Shown here: positions 1-10,484 of the stretch, in pieces
How positions within the stretch are numbered: position 1 is the stretch's first letter
Layout of the letters: every line of letters begins with the position of its first letter
Source: Leucocoprinus leucothites
Taxonomy: Eukaryota; Basidiomycota; Agaricomycetes; Agaricales; Agaricaceae
Assembly: GCA_013368445.1 (NCBI GenBank)
Contig: JAACJO010000022.1
Coordinates: forward strand, 62,001-126,000
DNA: 64,000 bases
Direction: 5' to 3'
Program-made: the position numbers and the translations under genes
Notes under the pieces: generated by a model
What the model saw: the letters and a program-made list of their open reading frames with translations, nothing else
What the model was told of the DNA's origin: nothing
Database searches by the model: none

Positions 1-1837
1 AAGATGTTGTCCTAAGAGGTGAAGTGATGAGGAAACAAGTGAAGATGAGTTTGAGAAAAGCAAAAACTTCGAGGTGAGGTAGATAAATAATTAACACTAG
101 GTCTGGAATTACCTAAGTACTAGTATGTATGCAATATATACAAAAGATATACTGTAAACAGAATTTATATACATTCTAGTTTTTTTGTAAAATATATGCA
201 ATCTTATTTACAGTATATTTGACAAAACATGCATTTTAAAGATATATTTTAAATATGATTTAAATATATCTTATATAAAAAATAGTATTATGTGTAATTT
301 TTGTTTACAGTACATCTTGTATATATTTTGCATATATATTAGTTTCTATGTGGACCTGGGCTTAGTGTAAGTCAAGTTTTTAATTTAGATAAATTCAAGA
401 CAAGTTCAGACAATTGAAGACAAGTGAGAGAGGTAGTGGATTTGCTAGAGTACAACTACAACTTGTACAGTGTTTAAATAGAACAAGAAATAATAAATTT
501 TCAATGAATATTTCAAAGTAGAAAGCGGAAAAGAAGATGAAAAAAGAAAGATAAAAACAAAAGAAAAGAACAATCTCTGCAAGATACTATATTTGGTCAA
601 CAATTTCTCACTATTATCATTGATGGAGGTCATCTTATGAGAAATCCTGGAAACAAGCATATTGCAATGCTTTGCCTACTTCAACAGGCTATGATAAGGT
701 TAATCATGACAGCCACTCCCTTATACATAGTAGCAAAGATGCATATTTTGCTTTATATACCAATGACTAAACTTATATGAACTCTGCCCTACCACAATAT
801 AGCATTGCTCACATGACTTGTTAGCATTCCTTACTTCTCCAGTGAGCTCTCTTACAATGATGAAAAAGAGTATGCATCAAGACTATGAAAGGCCAAGAAG
901 CTTGACAATGATGGTGAGGCCATCTATGCTGAGAAACTTTAGCTTGTTTTTGAGTTCCAGAAATGGGTTCAAGGCCATTTCCTTTGACAAATAACTGCTA
1001 GCATTGACCCAAGTGGTAAACCACTACTTGATCTACTACTGTATGAAGAAATTGTTGGTTTATTAAGCCTGACTGAGAGAGAGGTGGAAATCTTATCAGA
1101 ACAAGTCAAAGTAGCAAAAGCCATATAAGTCTGGTCTCAATCATGTAATTGTGTATCTAATTCTATGTTGATGAAGTGTTATAAACACCAGCAATATGCA
1201 CATTCAAACAAAGGTATATTCTAAGCTAAGGTCAAAATAGAAATTAACTTTATGGATTGCAGAAATTTTATCTTAAATATAGGCTAGCAGCCAGTTATGT
1301 CAAAGAGGATGCCTCAAGCCTTCTTCTATCCTTCAGGTCACTGGATGAATGGCAGCTATTGAAGAGCACAAAAATGGAGGTTTGTGCACAGATTTGTGCA
1401 CATTATTTATAAGATGATTGAGTTGCTGGTGTTAGTTTTGAAAAGAGGTATCCAATCTTCCCCAATATCCCAAGATTATTTCAAGAAAGTCCTCAATAAA
1501 TTGATGAATAATTATTTATGCTGAGTTTCCATCAATAGCTCTACTCCTTTAGAACATCTGTATTCTGATTTCCCACTAGTACTTTTCTGTTGCTTACAAG
1601 TCACTTTCTAGGTCCTGCAGTTGTATAAAGTTCAGAGCCTTTCTACCAATGGCAAAATTCCATTCACCAAACCAAGATAATGACATGAAATAATTCTATA
1701 GTAATAACAACACAGCTCATGTTCTTATCTTCTCAAGTGTTGGATCTACTGGGCTGAATCTCACCATTGCTGACATTGTTATATTCATTGTAAGTCCATT
1801 TCTTCTCTATATAACTCCAATCTAATATGTCTGTCAG
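1..1837. other. AT-rich, CpG-depleted decayed DNA
   Basis: No intact gene is seen. The plus strand around 880-1,125 reads like old coding sequence broken by several stop codons; two of the stops fit C-to-T changes of CAG or CGA codons. I find no CG dinucleotide from about 541 to the end of this stretch. I cannot assign it to a family. Confidence 0.5.
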
Positions 1838-2516
1838 GATCAACCTTTGTCTGTGCAAGATGAGCAGCAAATACAGGGTTGGGCACATCACCAACCTCAG
1901 GACAAGATTGTCAAAGTCATCAGCCTGCTTGCAATGGATTTTGCTGACACATCAATGTATGAAGTGGCTCAGGGTAAACAAGACATGTTTGATGCATTCA
2001 TAAATAAAGGGCTCAAGGATGGTATGTCTTATTTAAATTTTGAATCCTTTATTTAATGACTTTGTAGAGCTACACAGGCTGCTTCAAGTTCAAATGCCTA
2101 CTGATGCTGACTCAGAAGAAGAGAAGCCAGCCTGACCACCAAAGCAAACACAGTGCCACAAAAAGCCCATTGTAGTCAATAACAACAACAACAAAGGTCC
2201 CAGAACTACTGATAATCATCAGGCAGAAGACCTGACCATTCCAGGAATTGGGGCTTAGTCAAACAGTGAGCATGATGACCTTTCAGTGTGGCTGTCAGAG
2301 GAAAGCCATCTTAGTGATGGACTGCCTCTGACAGCCTTTTGTTCTGCTTCACTGCCAATGCTAAGTATGATTAAATATCTTACTTGATGAGATTTCTTCA
2401 TTGAACACTTTGTTTAGATTTGGAATCTGATAATGAGCCAGTTAACAATAGTGCACTGAACCCTCAAAATACTAGTAGTAAGTGTTTTAATATTAAGGCA
2501 AGCTGGGAATAATCTA

Positions 2517-2730
2517 CAGTGGCTCAAAAAACTGTCCCAATGTTTTCGCATTTTGGACATATTTGCTAATACCAGGGCAGATATATGGCCTAGCATCCTG
2601 AAAATATTCACACAGGTACCTTGACATATTGGGCGCATATATTCCCATGATCACATGACCTTGTCCATCAATGAATTAATAATGAATTATCAAAAATATC
2701 TACTCATTGGGACAGTTTTTTGACCCCCTG
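2517..2730 (+). repeat. Left terminal inverted repeat of the Tc1 element (214 bp)
   Basis: It matches the reverse complement of 3,896-4,109 over its full length, apart from one CA versus CG change near the inner end and one change in the inner terminal motif. It starts with the outer motif CAGTGGCTCAAAAAACTGTC and ends with an inverted version of nearly the same motif (CATTGGGACAGTTTTTTGAC then CCCCTG). Each repeat is therefore itself bounded by inverted ends. Confidence 0.93.
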
Positions 2731-2863
2731 TCAGCCTCCCAGTATCTACCTTGTAACATGCCAGGGGAGCATCAGGGCAGGCGTGGGAGTAATAAACAAG
2801 ATCATGTGACCTTGGTTGACATGTTGAGATGGCTACAACTGTCTTTCTTCCTGCCACTACATC

Positions 2864-3883
2864 ATGAAAGCTATCTCCTCTACCCAATACTCCCAAGTCA
2901 CTTCTCTTCTCAAAGATGGCTATTCCTTGCGCCAGATTGAACATAAAACTGGTCTAGGAAAGTCTACTGTTGGGAGGATCAAGAAAGAAGTTGATGGGGA
3001 CAAGGAAAACAACAAGGGAGGACGTCCTTCCAAGCTTTCTCCTCGTGATAAAAAAGCAATAATTCACCAAATAACCTCTGGAAAGCTAGACAATGCTGTC
3101 CAGGCTACAACTTTCATTAACTCTACTCTGTCTGACCCTGTCACACCCCAAACTGTCAGAAATACCCTTCAGGATAATGGATTTCGCTCTGTAACCAAGA
3201 TCAAACGACCTCTACTCAAAAAGCGACATCATGAGGAACGCCTTGACTTTGCACATGAACATAGGAATTGGACAGTGGAGGACTGGAAGAGGGTGTTGTG
3301 GACAGATGAAACAAAGATCAACAGGATTGGGTCAGATGGAAAGGTGTATACCTGGAAGGAGAGGGGGGAACCACTGTCAGATAGGACCACTCTCCCTACT
3401 GTCAAACATGGAGGAGGTGGTAACATGATGGTGTGGGGGTGTATGGGGTGGAATAGGGTAGGAAAGCTGATAGAGGTTCAAGGGAATATGGATGCAGTGC
3501 AATACTGCGAGATTTTGGACAATGGGGTGGTGGAAAGCTTTGAAAAGTTGGAGATGGAGGAGGAGGAGAGGATATTCCAGCAGGATAATGACCCAAAACA
3601 CACCTCAAAACTGGGACAACAATGGTTTGTGGACAACAACATTCAAGTTCTACCATGGCCTGCACAATCCCCTGACCTAAATCCCATTGAACACCTCTGG
3701 ACCTACCTGAAGGACCAGCTGAAGGCATATGAAAGACCACCCAAGGGAGTATTTGAATTGTGGGAGAGGCTAGTAGAGGAGTGGAATAAGATTCCAGCAG
3801 AAAGGTGCCAAAGGCTGATAGAAAGCATGCCCAGAAGGATTGAGGCAGTTATCAGGGCAAGAGGAGGTCATACAAAGTATTGA
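2864..3883 (+). CDS. Tc1/mariner-family transposase (DD34E)
   Basis: This is a 339-residue single-exon protein that cuts and joins the ends of the element. Residues 1-60 form a helix-turn-helix-like domain followed by a GGRPSK AT-hook-like motif (about 52-57). A second Tc1-type DNA-binding domain follows (about 60-125). The catalytic core has D148 in LWTDET, D241 in QQDNDPKHTS and E276 in SPDLNPIEHLW, with exactly 34 residues between D241 and E276, as in the Tc1 group. WGC, GGGG and HTS family motifs are present and there are no frameshifts or stops. The start ATG at 2,864 lies 134 bp inside the left repeat. The stop lies 12 bp before the right repeat. The length is normal for the family. Confidence 0.96.
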   Translation: MKAISSTQYSQVTSLLKDGYSLRQIEHKTGLGKSTVGRIKKEVDGDKENNKGGRPSKLSPRDKKAIIHQITSGKLDNAVQATTFINSTLSDPVTPQTVRNTLQDNGFRSVTKIKRPLLKKRHHEERLDFAHEHRNWTVEDWKRVLWTDETKINRIGSDGKVYTWKERGEPLSDRTTLPTVKHGGGGNMMVWGCMGWNRVGKLIEVQGNMDAVQYCEILDNGVVESFEKLEMEEEERIFQQDNDPKHTSKLGQQWFVDNNIQVLPWPAQSPDLNPIEHLWTYLKDQLKAYERPPKGVFELWERLVEEWNKIPAERCQRLIESMPRRIEAVIRARGGHTKY

Positions 3884-3895
3884 GTAGGTAGATAA

Positions 3896-4109
3896 CAGAG
3901 GGTCAAAAAACTGTCCCAATGAGTAGATATTTTCGATAATTCATTATTAATTCATTGATGGACAAGGTCATGTGATCATGGGAATATATGCGCCCAATAT
4001 GTCAAGGTACCTGTGTGAATATTTTCAGGATGCTAGGCCATATATCTGCCCTGGTATTAGCAAATATGTCCAAAATGCGAAAACATTGGGACAGTTTTTT
4101 GAGCCACTG
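3896..4109 (-). repeat. Right terminal inverted repeat of the Tc1 element (214 bp)
   Basis: Inverted partner of 2,517-2,730 with the same length and about two mismatches. It begins internally with CAGAGGGTCAAAAAACTGTC and ends at the outer end with GACAGTTTTTTGAGCCACTG. A short translated stretch reads identically from both copies, which shows independently how close they are. Confidence 0.93.
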
Positions 4110-4617
4110 TAACTGTATACCTTGTTTTGTAGTCATTGAACACCAAAAAAGTACTGCTATGCCACCTCATGATGAGGACACCAGTCTGACCTACTTTGAT
4201 ATTTTCCACAAGTCTGCTGGAGACACCAATGTCAACACAGGTGAGCATTTGTACCATGTTTGTGTAGGTAGCTATCTACTGAAGCTCAAATATGTATAGA
4301 CTTTTATGAAGGACTTACCCATCAAAAATCCAAAAGACCTCAAAGGAGCACTGTCAATGCCAACAATCACACTGATAGTTCTAGCAAGCCTCAAGCTCAA
4401 TCATCTTGATCTCACAATGAAATCCAGAATGGTGTGTGCCTCTCTCATCAATATTACTTTGGATAGTACCCTCAGAGATGCAATAATTACAAGCCACCAA
4501 TGCTCAAGCACCCTCCTATCAGAAAGCAAGCTAAGCAACCTCCTTGGGCACTGTTGGCTCTGGTGCTTGTGTTGCTATTGCTGTTCAAGCCTACCAATTA
4601 CAAATAGAGACATGTGA

Positions 4618-7079
4618 GTTACTTTGCACTCAGAATCTAGCAGACACTTATATAAACTTCACAGCTGATGCCACCCTCAGTGAGCCTTCTTCAAAATCAT
4701 GAACAAGACTTGTACTCATTGTTACTATATCATCAGAAATTGTTGTCAGTGACTGCATCTCCACACCTTGAACAAGGTAGACATTTTTCTAACCCTGTGA
4801 TTTCTTCTTACATGAGCTGCCAGTTCCACATGTGCAGTCTATGGTGCTTTTGGGATATGGTCAGTTACAATCAATAATGACTGAGCTCAATCTGATCATG
4901 ATTCCAGGCCTTAAACAAGCTCTATCATCAGGAAATGCATAGCAGCAACCTGAACAAGGTCATCTTAGTCATATTGATAAGGTTCTCTCCCTAATGGGAT
5001 TGGTCAGCTTCTCATAGTCAATGCCCAGATCTCCATGGTAAGTGTCTGCAAAATCTTATTAAATGGATGCAAGGTATCTAACCTCAATCACCCAAATCTC
5101 AGATGCTCCTATTCAAATGCTGAAGCTGAACCCTTTTGCACTGTGATGTCCTTCCACAGCACCAACACTGTCATCTTCCATAGCACTGCCTGTCATTTCT
5201 CCACTGGCCTTGGCCAGTGTTCACCTGCTTTTTTGTCCAAGGATGGCCTCACCATTGCCTGCTGTGTTGGATCCAAGGAGATCCCAAGACAATGTAGGGA
5301 TATTGCTTGCCATGTCATTGCATATAAATGTCTAGAGCATCTTATTTGGTTATACTTTGTGGATTGAAATCTTCAAAACAGAGTCCCTCAAGAAGTCCCT
5401 CTGCTTAGAGTGGTACTGCCAGTCACTGTGAAGTACCTGTCCCACAAATATCTGCACTTTTGGGTCAGTATACTACAAAGCCAAAGAATCTCCCAAAGAA
5501 TCTCCCAAGTATTTGATTGTTGTGCTCCAGTTCACATGTGTTCATTTTTTCAGCATAATATCATAATCATGTTTGTACACTATGATATGAATGGTACCTG
5601 TTGTTGTTCATGTCCTGATTGCAAGTCTTCTATAACTTGGTGAATCTCATATGTGCCCATGCTGTGTTCACAAAACAGGTGTTGATGTGGGTGTGCTGGT
5701 AAAATTGTGTGGGCATGAAGATATCTATCAGTTGCTGGTGAGAAAATTAAGACAGTCCAGGTGATGTTTGCCAATTTTGGTAGGTCATTTTGGTTGGTAC
5801 ATTATTTTCAAGTAGAAAGTTCCAAATGAATTTACCACATCAATTCGAGGGGACCTAAATCAATAATACTTGATATCCTAGTGAATTCCTTCATCCTACA
5901 GCCCAACATTCATGATGCTCAGTATACCAGCTATAAGGTGCAGATGGCCAGTATAATTATACCCACACAATACATCTGGGAGTGCATCACTACAACAAAG
6001 AGAGAAGAATAAACCTCTGGAAGAAGTGAGATCATCAAGTCCCAGATATTAGAGTTCTGCTACTCTTGGTAGCAGATGGCTGTGCATACTTTACAACTGC
6101 AGGTGTCAAAAGCTTGAATAATACCATATACTTATGTAAAGTGCTTGGGAAGAGTGTTTCTAGGAAACAGAAAGCCAGCATATTGAGATAGCACACCTGG
6201 TATACCTCACTGGAGTTAAGTTTTGTTGCAGACATATTAACATCAACTTCCTCATTGATACCAAAGAACCTAACTGGACTAGATAATGAGGGCATTCTCT
6301 TGACCATCCTAGAATCCAGCCAATCTACTGATAATATTAGGAATAGCAGAATGTGTACCATTGTAACTACTGTAGAAGGGTCAATAGTCAGCCAGCCCCT
6401 TAATATACTCCCAGGGATCCAAATGTATGCCAGTGATTTTCTGGTATCTGTGACAGGAAGAAATTGATATTTGGTGCTACTGGGGTGGCTATTGCAGGTG
6501 ACTGCATACCTCACTGATGTGATTAGCAATTAAACAAAATGAGTTCTCTTGCAAGACTTGTAATTTGCTGAGGTCATTTTACAGGAAAATAAATTCCTTC
6601 CCCTATCATATGCTGATACTTTGCATGCCTAGCTTGCATCCACTCTTCTACTTGTACCACTCTTCTATTGTGTATCATGTGAATATGCAACACATGTGAT
6701 ATTGGATCTGCTGTCTGTGACAGCATATTAGTGTGCTTAGGAATAGCTGGGTGGTTATTCTATGCAATATTGTTACATTAACTGCACTTGCAGCAAAGCC
6801 TGAGGCCTTGCTGAGTCTTGTAATATTTATATAGATAGTGGCAGCAATCAATCCCAACCTTGGCTTATTAGAGAAAAAGCACTGATGTTGAGCTCATGGT
6901 TGTTAATCAGTGTTCTGTTGGCCCCACATTCCTAGGTGATTAATGACAATCTAGAATCTCTAGTCTACCTACTATCATCTTCATGAACAGACATTGTTTT
7001 ATGCTCATGAATTCACCATCAGGACAATACCATCATGTATTAATTGCCCAAAATACCTATTACTTTACATCTTTGATCC
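4618..7079. other. Decayed, CpG-free DNA without a recognisable gene
   Basis: Short open stretches occur on both strands (longest on the minus strand at 6,035-6,529, 164 codons), but none shows a family motif or usable splice structure. I find one CG dinucleotide here, near 5,846. The stretch probably holds older gene or transposon remains. Confidence 0.4.
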
Positions 7080-8378
7080 ACATTCTTCATATACAAAAGC
7101 CTCCCACTTGTGCTCTAAGCCATCTTTGAAAAATTCCTCATCTATCTCCTTAAGCTGGGTCTGGATCTCATCATCTGATGCATGGGGGTGCTTGCTTTGC
7201 CAGTCTTGAAACTCTTTGAGTGGTTTGCCTGTCCCAACAGTCTCCTAATGCCATGTCCATGTGGCAATGAATCTGCAAGCTGTAGGGATAGCAAGGATGT
7301 GTTGAAGGAGGGGGGAGGGGGCTGGTGAAGATAGGGTTGGTGAAGGTGGGGTCAGTGTCAATGGGACTGGCACTGATGGGGCAGGCAAAGTTGAGGATGA
7401 GGCCAGTACACTGGGAGTAAGATGTTTGGTACAGTGCTCATAGAACCATCTCCTGCAGTTTGCACAGTATTATTGGTAAGTGTTGGGTTTGTAGAGAATA
7501 CCACAGCAACATTTATTCATGGTACTCTATTTATCATCATGCATGGTAATACATTTCCCAGATGGAATGGCAAAGGACTTACAGTGATATGACCTTATTT
7601 GGTATTGTCAGGGTCAATGTGGATAGTGTAGCATGTATACCAGGACCAACATTCAATCACATCTCCAGACAAGTCTGCATCATTGAACTGATGGACTTTA
7701 AGGTGGTCTATAATTCTGATCAGCTGTGAAGTCTGTGTGTATGTAAAAGAGGGCTCACCATCAATTGCATTTATACTTATAATACTCAGATGGTCACTCT
7801 TGACAAGTTCTGTGGTGCTGAGGCAGTGACAAAAGTCTTCCCTGAAAGGGTCATTGAAAACAGGCAGCTAGGTGAAAATTGTAAGAACAGCTGACCTACC
7901 ATGGCACAGAAGCTCCAACTCTGCTATATCCTGCTGACTGTAGTACCAATAAACTAGAACCCATACAGTCTTTTTATTCTGAGCAGAACTCCATTTGATA
8001 TAGATCTTGTTGACCATTGCTTTCCAGTGCCCATCACCATTCTCAACATTTCCTTGGGGAGTCTGCTTATGGACCACAAAAACACTGAGTTACAGAGTGT
8101 CAGCTAGAGTTGGAATCACAGCTTTGGGATACTTACTCATCATTTTTCTTGATTACCAGACTCTCTCTGTTCTTTTTAACTTCAAAACACAAGCATTCTT
8201 TGTACACTTGGGAGTTTTGGAGCTGATTAAGGGTGGGGTCTGTGGGTGCCATTGTGGCAATATGATGATAGCCTTGAATATCAGAAAAACCATGCTGCAT
8301 GGCAATTAAGCTTGTTGGTCTTCCCACCATATTTTTGTTTGTATGACAATAGAGAAAGTATGTGTTAGTTGACACCAT
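7080..8378 (-). pseudogene. Decayed BAH-domain plus PHD-like zinc-finger gene
   Basis: Read on the minus strand, a first exon (8,378 down to about 8,150) joins across a clean intron (GTAAGT...AACTCAG, about 8,090-8,140) to an exon reading VWVLVYWYYSQQDIAELEL. After a gap this continues as ELVKSDHLSIISINAIDG. These two blocks resemble the two halves of a BAH domain, a chromatin-binding module. Further down, about 7,420-7,530, the frame reads CCCGILYKPN, a stop, then YCANCRRWFYEHC, a cysteine/histidine spacing like a PHD finger. The remainder (about 7,080-7,250) is an acidic helical-looking tail. At least two in-frame stops and a probable 1-nt frame slip after the first BAH block break the gene. 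Agaricomycete genomes carry many BAH/PHD-like proteins; the assignment rests on motif reading alone. Confidence 0.55.
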
Positions 8379-10484
8379 CTAAAATATACTACTCTGAAGT
8401 ATGGTATGGCCTGTGGAGGAGGAATCAGAGGCTCACCTGTGAGGAAGCATCATACTTGTTTGCCTCTGCCAGGGGGAGAGAGGCTCTTGGTCTGTCATAT
8501 CCTGAGGAAAAGAGAGGGGCACTTGCAATATGGGAAGATTTGTTGTCTGGGGTATATGTTAAATAAGAAAAAGTGCAAAATCAGATCACCAAGGACAATT
8601 AATACAGCAGCCAAGTCCAAGTAACATTAGGCAACAGTAATGGTCAGCCAGTGGCTAAGCCATTCCTTGATGACAAACATTGGTTGAGAACATGATCCAA
8701 GATAAATGCAGCAAAGGTATCTAGCATTTGCTCTGATTCAATGCAGTACTGATTTTATTTAGCAACTCCTTATTGTCTTCCCCCATGATGCCAGACTTCA
8801 TGTCTACAACACAGGATAAAGCTATCTCTTCCATCATGCCAGACTTCACATCTGTGAGAAGAATAGATGCAATCAGTCAGCCAGGCATTACACTTGGCCT
8901 TGTAGCAATGACCACCAGATATTTGCATCTATAGTAAGTGCTACATCACTGCTTCTTTTGCCTATATCCTCTTTTCTTATCTGATGTGGCTTCACATCAT
9001 GGACAGTCTATGCTGGGACTTGAGAACATAAAAACACCCACCTGAATCCAATCAGATACTTCAACAAAGCAGTTGGTCCTTCAAGGAGAGGAGGTCATTT
9101 CTGTAAAGTCCACATAGAATAAGCATAAATGCTGCAGCCAGGCACAGGTGCATTCTATTGTAAAGCCTGATCTTATTGTTTCAGTGGCTGACTAGACCAC
9201 TATTCTTGCAGGCAGCCTAACATGCCACATTATCAGGTACTGCCTAATTCATTGCTGCCTCTCCTTCTCTGAGCATCCTTTCCAACTTTACTTAAACCCT
9301 TAAATGCATAGAACATAGCACATGTATATTACTTATAGAAGTGTAGAGCAGTCATCCTCTTCTCAGTCATCTCTTTTATGGCATAATACTTAACCACAAC
9401 TAGTGTATGCTGATTACCTGTATTAAAGTTGTTCTTCCTCACTTTCTCTGCTCCAGAGAGAACCAAGGCATGTGTAGCTTTTTGTCCCCATAACAAAACA
9501 CTTCCCCACACTCTGTGTCTCTGTCACAATAGGGTTGGAATGTTGAAAAGGATACCATCCTGGGCAGTAGATTTATCACAGGAGCTTGATGAATGATACT
9601 GTGAATGCTCTCTCTCAGAGGGATGTATACCATTGCCAAACTTGCATAGAAGGGCTTTGGTCAGTGATCATGCTATTGTACTGGGACCAATTTGCTCAAT
9701 ACCTTCTCTTCTCAGAAATATCAATAATAGCTATCACAATCATCATATAATATCAGGGATCAAGTTGGAGCCTTATATAGATTGATACCAACAGTATCTG
9801 TTGATGTGTTGGCATGTATATTTTTGATCTTATATAACTCACACCTGTTGCTGAACAGGCTCTTAATATAACTAAGTTAAGATAATTAAAGTTCTTCTAT
9901 CTAAGAATGCTCAAGGAACAGGAATAATCAAAGAAGCTAAGAAGTTCTTCTAATAGGTCAACTGATTGTTCTGATAATAAGTCAATTATTATGAGACTTG
10001 AAGTTGGATCATAAAAGAAGCTTTAGAAAATGACAAGTCAAAACAGACTCAAGAAAATAGAGATAAATACAACAGAAAATATAATCATGATAATACTTTA
10101 ATAAAGCTAGTATTGACTGCAACATTTATAGGAAACAAGTGCTAGATATAATCAATATACACAACATGCCTTTTCATCAATGTCCTCTTGTAATTTGACA
10201 CTTAGTGACTGTTGGATTCAGTTGTGCTTATATTTTTACCTTTATTTGTTTTCAGGGGTACAACTACCCATTTCCCTTCAACATATTCAGGATAAATACA
10301 AGCAATTCATGATGGATTTGTACATATGATAATCTGATGATTTCCTGTTCATGTTATGTTTAGAATAAGGAAATCACAATATCAATCACTTCAGATCATT
10401 AAACTATCATTGGAAAACCCATTTCACCACCCTCCGTCATCTTCCTCAGCTTGTTACATAGCATGAATGGTGAATGGATAACAC
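8379..10484. other. Decayed AT-rich DNA, no intact gene
   Basis: A minus-strand open stretch at 9,439-9,639 and the overlapping one at 9,329-9,511 look like two pieces of one old coding exon (it includes the run ECGEVFCYGDKKLHMPWFSL) split by a frame change. I do not recognise the family. CpG sites are absent until about 10,436, close to the end of the next gene. Confidence 0.35.

Larger units (their letters stand above)
2517..4109 (+). mobile_element. Tc1/mariner DNA transposon, apparently complete
   Basis: The element is 1,593 bp, bounded by TA at 2,515-2,516 and TA at 4,110-4,111, the standard Tc1/mariner target duplication. Its ends begin CAGTGGCTCAAAAAACTGTC and finish with the inverse. 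The terminal inverted repeats are 214 bp each and differ at only about two positions. It carries one open transposase frame (2,864-3,883). It lies inside an intron of a decayed gene and keeps CpG sites that the surrounding DNA has lost, so I infer a recent insertion. Intact ends plus an intact DD34E transposase make it a candidate autonomous copy; activity cannot be judged from one copy. Confidence 0.93.
1838..4617 (+). pseudogene. Decayed multi-exon gene, unknown family, split by a Tc1 element
   Basis: Several exons can be followed in one consistent frame. They are 1,838-2,021, 2,068 to about 2,360, 2,418-2,477, 4,133-4,240 and 4,300-4,614, separated by GT-AG introns such as 2,022-2,067 and 4,241-4,299. 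The joins keep the frame (for example 2,477 to 4,133 and 4,240 to 4,300). In-frame stops interrupt the reading, including TGA where CGA would be expected near 2,131 and in the last exon, so the gene is dead or badly damaged. The protein is hydrophilic and rich in Asn, Gln, Ser and Glu, and the last exon ends in a Leu/Val-rich hydrophobic run that could be a membrane segment. I do not recognise the family. The intron at 2,478-4,132 contains the whole Tc1 element; without it the intron would be 60 nt. The true 5' end lies upstream and was not found. Confidence 0.5.

Noticed and set aside
3377..3740. Minus-strand open frames inside the transposase gene
   Set aside because: They overlap the intact DD34E transposase in another frame and have no start or domain context; shadows of the real gene.
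6035..6529. 164-codon minus-strand frame in the decay island
   Set aside because: Open but hydrophobic and without any recognised domain; the CpG-free, decayed setting makes chance persistence likely.
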